In this document: positions 59,815 to 64,000 of the stretch, piece after piece
How positions within the stretch are numbered: the stretch's first letter is position 1
Layout: each line of letters opens with the position of its first letter
Assembly (NCBI GenBank): GCA_021442155.1
Contig: CM038222.1
Coordinates: 112,161,121 to 112,225,120, forward strand
Source of the DNA: Cymbidium sinense
Lineage: Eukaryota > Streptophyta > Magnoliopsida > Asparagales > Orchidaceae
DNA: 64,000 nucleotides
Reading direction: 5' to 3'
Translations under genes and position numbers: made by a program
The notes under the pieces: model-generated
The model's input: only the letters and a program-made list of their open reading frames with translations
Database searches by the model: none
What the model was told of the DNA's origin: nothing

Positions 59815-60391
59815 GCTACTCCAACAGATTCTCATTTAACTATTGTTAAGCTTATCTTTCATTATTTAATTGACACTTCTAAGTTAAGTTTATGGTATCA
59901 TAAAAATTCACTTTCATATGACTTGATTGCTTATTTTGATGCTAACTTTATAGATTGTAAAGTAGATAAGAAAAGTACATCAGGAATATGTCAATTTTTT
60001 GGATCATCTTTAGTATCTTGGACATCTAGAAAATAGAACTCTATTGCACATTCCACTACTAAAGTTGAGTATATAACTACTGGAAGCTGTGTTGCTCATG
60101 TTCTTTGGTTAAAATAGTAATTAGATGATTTTGGACTTAAATAAGAGCACATTCCTATTAAATGTGACAATTCTAATGCAATTTGTTTAACAAAAAAATC
60201 CTATCCAACACTCTAGAACTAAACACAGAGAAATTAAACATCACTTTATTTGGGATCATGTTAATAAAAGAGATGTTAATTGATTTTTTTAGCACAGACT
60301 TGCAAATTGCTGATATTTTTACTAAACCATTACTTGATGAAAGATTTTGTACCCTAAGATGCATGTTAGGCATGTTAAATCCAAGCATGTA
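59815..60391 (+). pseudogene. Copia RNase H
   Basis: After a TAG, the frame gives ATPTDSHLTIVKLIFHYL, a YFDANF block (Asp of RNase H), DKKSTSGICQFFGSSLVSW, then stops, and KVEYITTGSCVAHVLWLK. The last part includes HFIWDHVN- and DIFTKPLLDE-like pieces (60330-60360 open part: QIADIFTKPLLDERF). Complete order gag-PR-INT-RT-RH confirms a Ty1/Copia element. Confidence 0.82.
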
Positions 60392-60683
60392 GTTTTATTA
60401 CTATACATTTTAAAAATCTTTTTGATGCTATCAAAAGGGAGAAAATAGTATGTTAGTTTTCTTTCTCTTTATGATGCATAATTTTAGGAGAACTTTTTTT
60501 TCATGTTATACTCATGTATATTCTTATTTTATTCTGTTTAAAAATGTAAAGTATTTAAAATCTTGTTCTGTTATAATTCTCTTGAATGCAAATTATATTT
60601 CCAAAAGTCGATGAAATGTTACTTTGCACCTTCATCACTATTTAACACCAACATAGGTTTGTCATCATCAAAAAGTGGGAGAT
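60392..60683 (+). other. Copia 3' UTR with polypurine tract
   Basis: Noncoding. AAAAAGTGGGAGA at about 60670-60682 is a polypurine tract immediately before the LTR start, as in SIRE-type elements (a run like 'catcaaaaa..gggagattg'). Confidence 0.7.
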
Positions 60684-63600
60684 TGTTGACTTCATGAGCC
60701 CCACCTTTTATGAGATTGATTTTGATGATAACAAACACATGTTCAAATTCTACTAATCAAGTTAAATTCAAGTGTGAATGAAAATTCTTCAACTCTAGGT
60801 TCTTCAATCAATTCAGGATGCTATTGGACTTAAATTGGGTGAGAATTTTCTAAGACTTACTATGTTAAAGCAAATGAAAATCTCACTATGATAAAATAAA
60901 TGATTCATTCAATTTTAAATTCATCATTCTAAAATCATTTAAATTTTCTGTATCTTAAAATTGTAATATTTCATTAAATTATTTATTTTGCATAATATGA
61001 ACTAATTGCATGAGATAAGTTCTATTAAATGTGTGTTCAAGCAGAATAAATTATGTTTAAGCTTCATTAACTCATTTACATGCTAATAATAATTTTTATT
61101 CATATTTTTATTGCATGAAAATTGAATTATCTAAAATTATCCTTTTATTCTTATTCTCTCTCTTATTTTTCTTTCATTTCTCTCCTATTATCATATTCAT
61201 CTTCACATTATTTTGGCCAAAATTTTTTAATCATTTTGTCAAATAAAATATGTGAATTTCATTTAAAATATTTTCATATGATATTCCCTCAATTTTTATA
61301 TTTTTAAAATTCATTAATTTGAATTGTTTTGAATTATTTTTGAAATTAAATTTCTTCATTCATGACATATTCTTCCCAAATTAAATCAAATATTTTATGG
61401 AACATTTTTAATGTCCTGAGAATGATTTATTATGATTATTTAGAGCTTAATTAGTTTTTTATAAGTTAGTTTAAATTTAAATTCAAATCATCTGTTATTT
61501 AAAATAATTATTTTTTTAATTAAAATCTAATTTAGAAATTTGTCTTTTGGGGACCGACCACTTTTATTCAAAATTAAATTAATTTTGATTAATTTAATAT
61601 TCAAATAATATATAATGTAGTCATATTATATTCAATTGATGCATCGGATTAATTTGAGGATTTCCTATTTTTGAAAACTCCCTTGGCCGAAATTCTTGAG
61701 TTGATTTTCCATGGATTTAATTTATTCAAAAATTCTTCATTCATATTGTTTTCATGGACCTTCCTTGGCCAAATTTTTTGTAGATTTACCTCTCTTATTC
61801 TAGCCATGAATCACATTTAACAAATTCCATATTGGTTTGTTTCAAATTTGCTAAAGATTCACTTGCATAATTCCTTGGCCGATCTAATATCTTATGGATT
61901 TGAAATTCAAATAGTTGCTTATTCTATTTCCCTTTCATTGTCTCATGTCTTGGCCGATTCTAGACTCTTCCCTCTTCAATTTAAGAGGCTTGTTTCAACT
62001 TGAAAAAGGTTCCTTAGATCTAATGTTCTCTTTTGGTCTCTTGCTCACCTTCTCCATCCTTGGTTGATTCTAGCTAAAGAAATTTCTTAGAGATCTTTGG
62101 TGATTCAAATGCAAGAATTTCTCATCATTCATCTCTTTTCCATGGAAAATTAGTTGGCTTAAAGATTGGTTGGGAAAAGTGAGGGATTTGTGAGGTTCCT
62201 CTCTTGGACGAGAGCTTCAAAGCTTGTTTTTAAATTCTTACGTTGCTAAGTTTCTTATATTATTTTGATCTCTTCTTGGTTTTGAGTTATATAAGATTAA
62301 ATTAATTTGTTTTGTTCTTTATCACTTTATAATCCTTTGGATGTAGTCCTTCCATCCCTTTTATTTTGACATTCTTTTTATTAATTTTTTGCCAAAGAAT
62401 GTCAAAATAATGTAGTTTCTTCTTTGGTTTCTTCTTGATCTCTTCTTGGTCTTGATCTCTTCCTTATGTAGTCCTTCCATCCTTTTTATTTTATTTCTTT
62501 GTTTTTTTCCTTTTTTTTGTCAACATTTTAAATAGAATTTCAACTTTTGGTAAACTTTTGCTAAGACACTGGATGCATTCAACTCTTTGTCTTAATACAA
62601 GATTTGATACAACACTTTAGATACTCAATTCTTTTCTTGATTTGAGTGATGACATTAGTTAGCAAGACATTTTTTGATTCTTTGACTGAATATAAGATTT
62701 GGTAAGGCACTAAACAAATTTCAAACTTTCTTTTTCTTCTTTTTTCTCTTTTTGTAGTGCCTTAATTTTACAAGACTAACAAAAGAAAATGACATTCTTG
62801 AGGACTATTATCTCATGAATATAGAATGGATGTAAATATCCTTTAATAATGATGATCATTCTTTTCTTCTTTTTTTTTTAAAAAAAATTTGGGTTGGATA
62901 GGACCATCTAAGAGCATTAAAGATGTTCCTGACTTCCTAAGATTTCACTTCAATGTTTGACTTATTAATCTCAATCAACACTGTGATTGAGATTATGTTT
63001 TCCAAAATGAGTTTCCAAGATTTAAGTTTCTTGAGTTTAAAACTCCTTTTTTTTCTTGATTAAATCTACACGACACCATTGCATCAAAATTATATTAGAA
63101 TTAGGCCTGTGTATATTCATTTTTATGTATGTTTATAATTGATGTTGATCGATGCACCTGGATCAATATTTTGCATTCTGAAAATCTACATTCTAGATAT
63201 TTCTTAGGATTTTCCACATTGATTGTTATATGAGATTATATTCAACAATTCCTATTAGTAGATTTGCATTATAGAAGATAACCCTAAAACATCTTTATAT
63301 TGAAAGACCACATCAAAAAGTTGCTAATAATTAAAAAAGGTAAATTACGTAATTGAATAATGTATTGATTAATAATTTTATTTCATTTTTATTTTTTTTA
63401 GAGCATTATGATGCTCAATTTTGTAAGCAATTTCTCTAGGATGGGCAAAAAACACCATAATAAAAATTTTGAAATGAATAATTTTATTATTATTTTCTTT
63501 TGAGATGACTTATTGCCATTTTATTATAATGTTATTTGAGGTGGTAAGACTCTACCAATTTGAATTTAATTTGACTAATTCCCTCTAATACAAAGGGAGA

Positions 63601-64000
63601 GAGGGTAGGGCCAACTCTGTTCTCAATGGATCTTTATGTTCTTTTATCGACATATCAGAGTTGACATCTTTTTAATTTAATATTTCATATTTTCACTTTA
63701 AAGGACATAATCACTAGTAGGACCCAATCTATGTAATTATCTTGAAGTCATGAGATTTGAGAATTATTTTAGAAATATTTCATTCTTCATTGATTTTATT
63801 TTAGAATCAATTAAGGCCATCTATGAAATATCGATCATCCAATGGGAAAAGATTCCCATTAAAGAAATTAATCTAAATTTATAAAATTAAATTTCAATCA
63901 TTTCAACATTATCAGAAGAATTAAAATTTTCCTTTGTTGCCCTCTCTCTTTTTTTTTTATGATTAGGAGCAAACATGAAATTTTGTTAGGTCATCATGTA
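60684..64000 (+). repeat. Copia 3' LTR start and unresolved AT-rich DNA
   Basis: TGTTGACTTCATGAGCCCC follows the polypurine tract and is a typical SIRE LTR start with 'gattttgatgataacaaaca'. The LTR end cannot be located: the 5' LTR terminus is not found again before the window end. Repeated 'ccttggccga' phrases lie at 61680-61960. The rest to 64000 is AT-rich with no gene that I recognise. Either the LTR is longer than the window or it is truncated or chimeric. Confidence 0.5.
62363..62408. repeat. Perfect 15-bp inverted repeat
   Basis: ATTTTGACATTCTTT (62363-62377) and AAAGAATGTCAAAAT (62394-62408) with a 16-nt spacer. It sits between two copies of 'atgtagtccttccatcc' (62341 and 62466). 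Origin unknown; could be a structured RNA element or the trace of a local inversion. Confidence 0.7.

Overview
The window is nuclear DNA of a seed plant, almost certainly a heterochromatic nest of LTR retrotransposons. It is AT-rich and I found no host gene in it. Every coding stretch that I recognise is retrotransposon gag, protease, reverse transcriptase (RT), RNase H (RH) or integrase (INT), all on the + strand and all broken by stops and frameshifts. I cannot name the species.

Layout. (1) Positions 1-3952 hold the 3' part of a diverged long terminal repeat (LTR 'D'). (2) Positions 3958-45871 hold two giant Ty3/Gypsy elements of the Tat (Ogre-like) type, joined head to tail and sharing the middle LTR. 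The order is truncated LTR (3958-6580), internal region A (6581-18452), shared LTR (18453-25935), internal region B (25936-38412), LTR (38413-45871). The LTRs are about 7.5 kb, so one complete unit is about 27.4 kb. (3) Positions 45872-47299 are unassigned DNA. (4) Positions 47300-55335 are a lone, diverged LTR of the same family (LTR 'C', about 8 kb). (5) Positions 55336 to at least 60683 are a decayed Ty1/Copia element of SIRE/Maximus type. (6) From 60684 there is the start of a Copia 3' LTR, followed by AT-rich DNA to the window end.

Each Tat internal region has the same plan: a primer-binding site (PBS); a leader of about 3 kb packed with short hairpin repeats; a gag-pro linker with no recognisable Gag ahead of it; protease; an Arg/Gly-rich spacer; RT; a degenerate RNase H; a second RNase H; integrase; and a 3' UTR of about 3.3-3.7 kb built from roughly 325-bp tandem monomers. 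Two copies of every region allow internal comparison.

The most unusual signals are four. First, the leader carries about 30 hairpins per element, with arms that change in a compensatory way around a nearly invariant 10-nt loop. Second, short repeats just upstream of the 3' LTR are complementary to the element's own PBS, so they look like the 3' end of the primer tRNA. Third, a TATA box followed by a small stem is kept in most LTR copies, with a different stem sequence in the diverged LTR D. Fourth, the elements form an LTR-internal-LTR-internal-LTR concatemer. These are readings by eye; no alignment, folding or database search was run.
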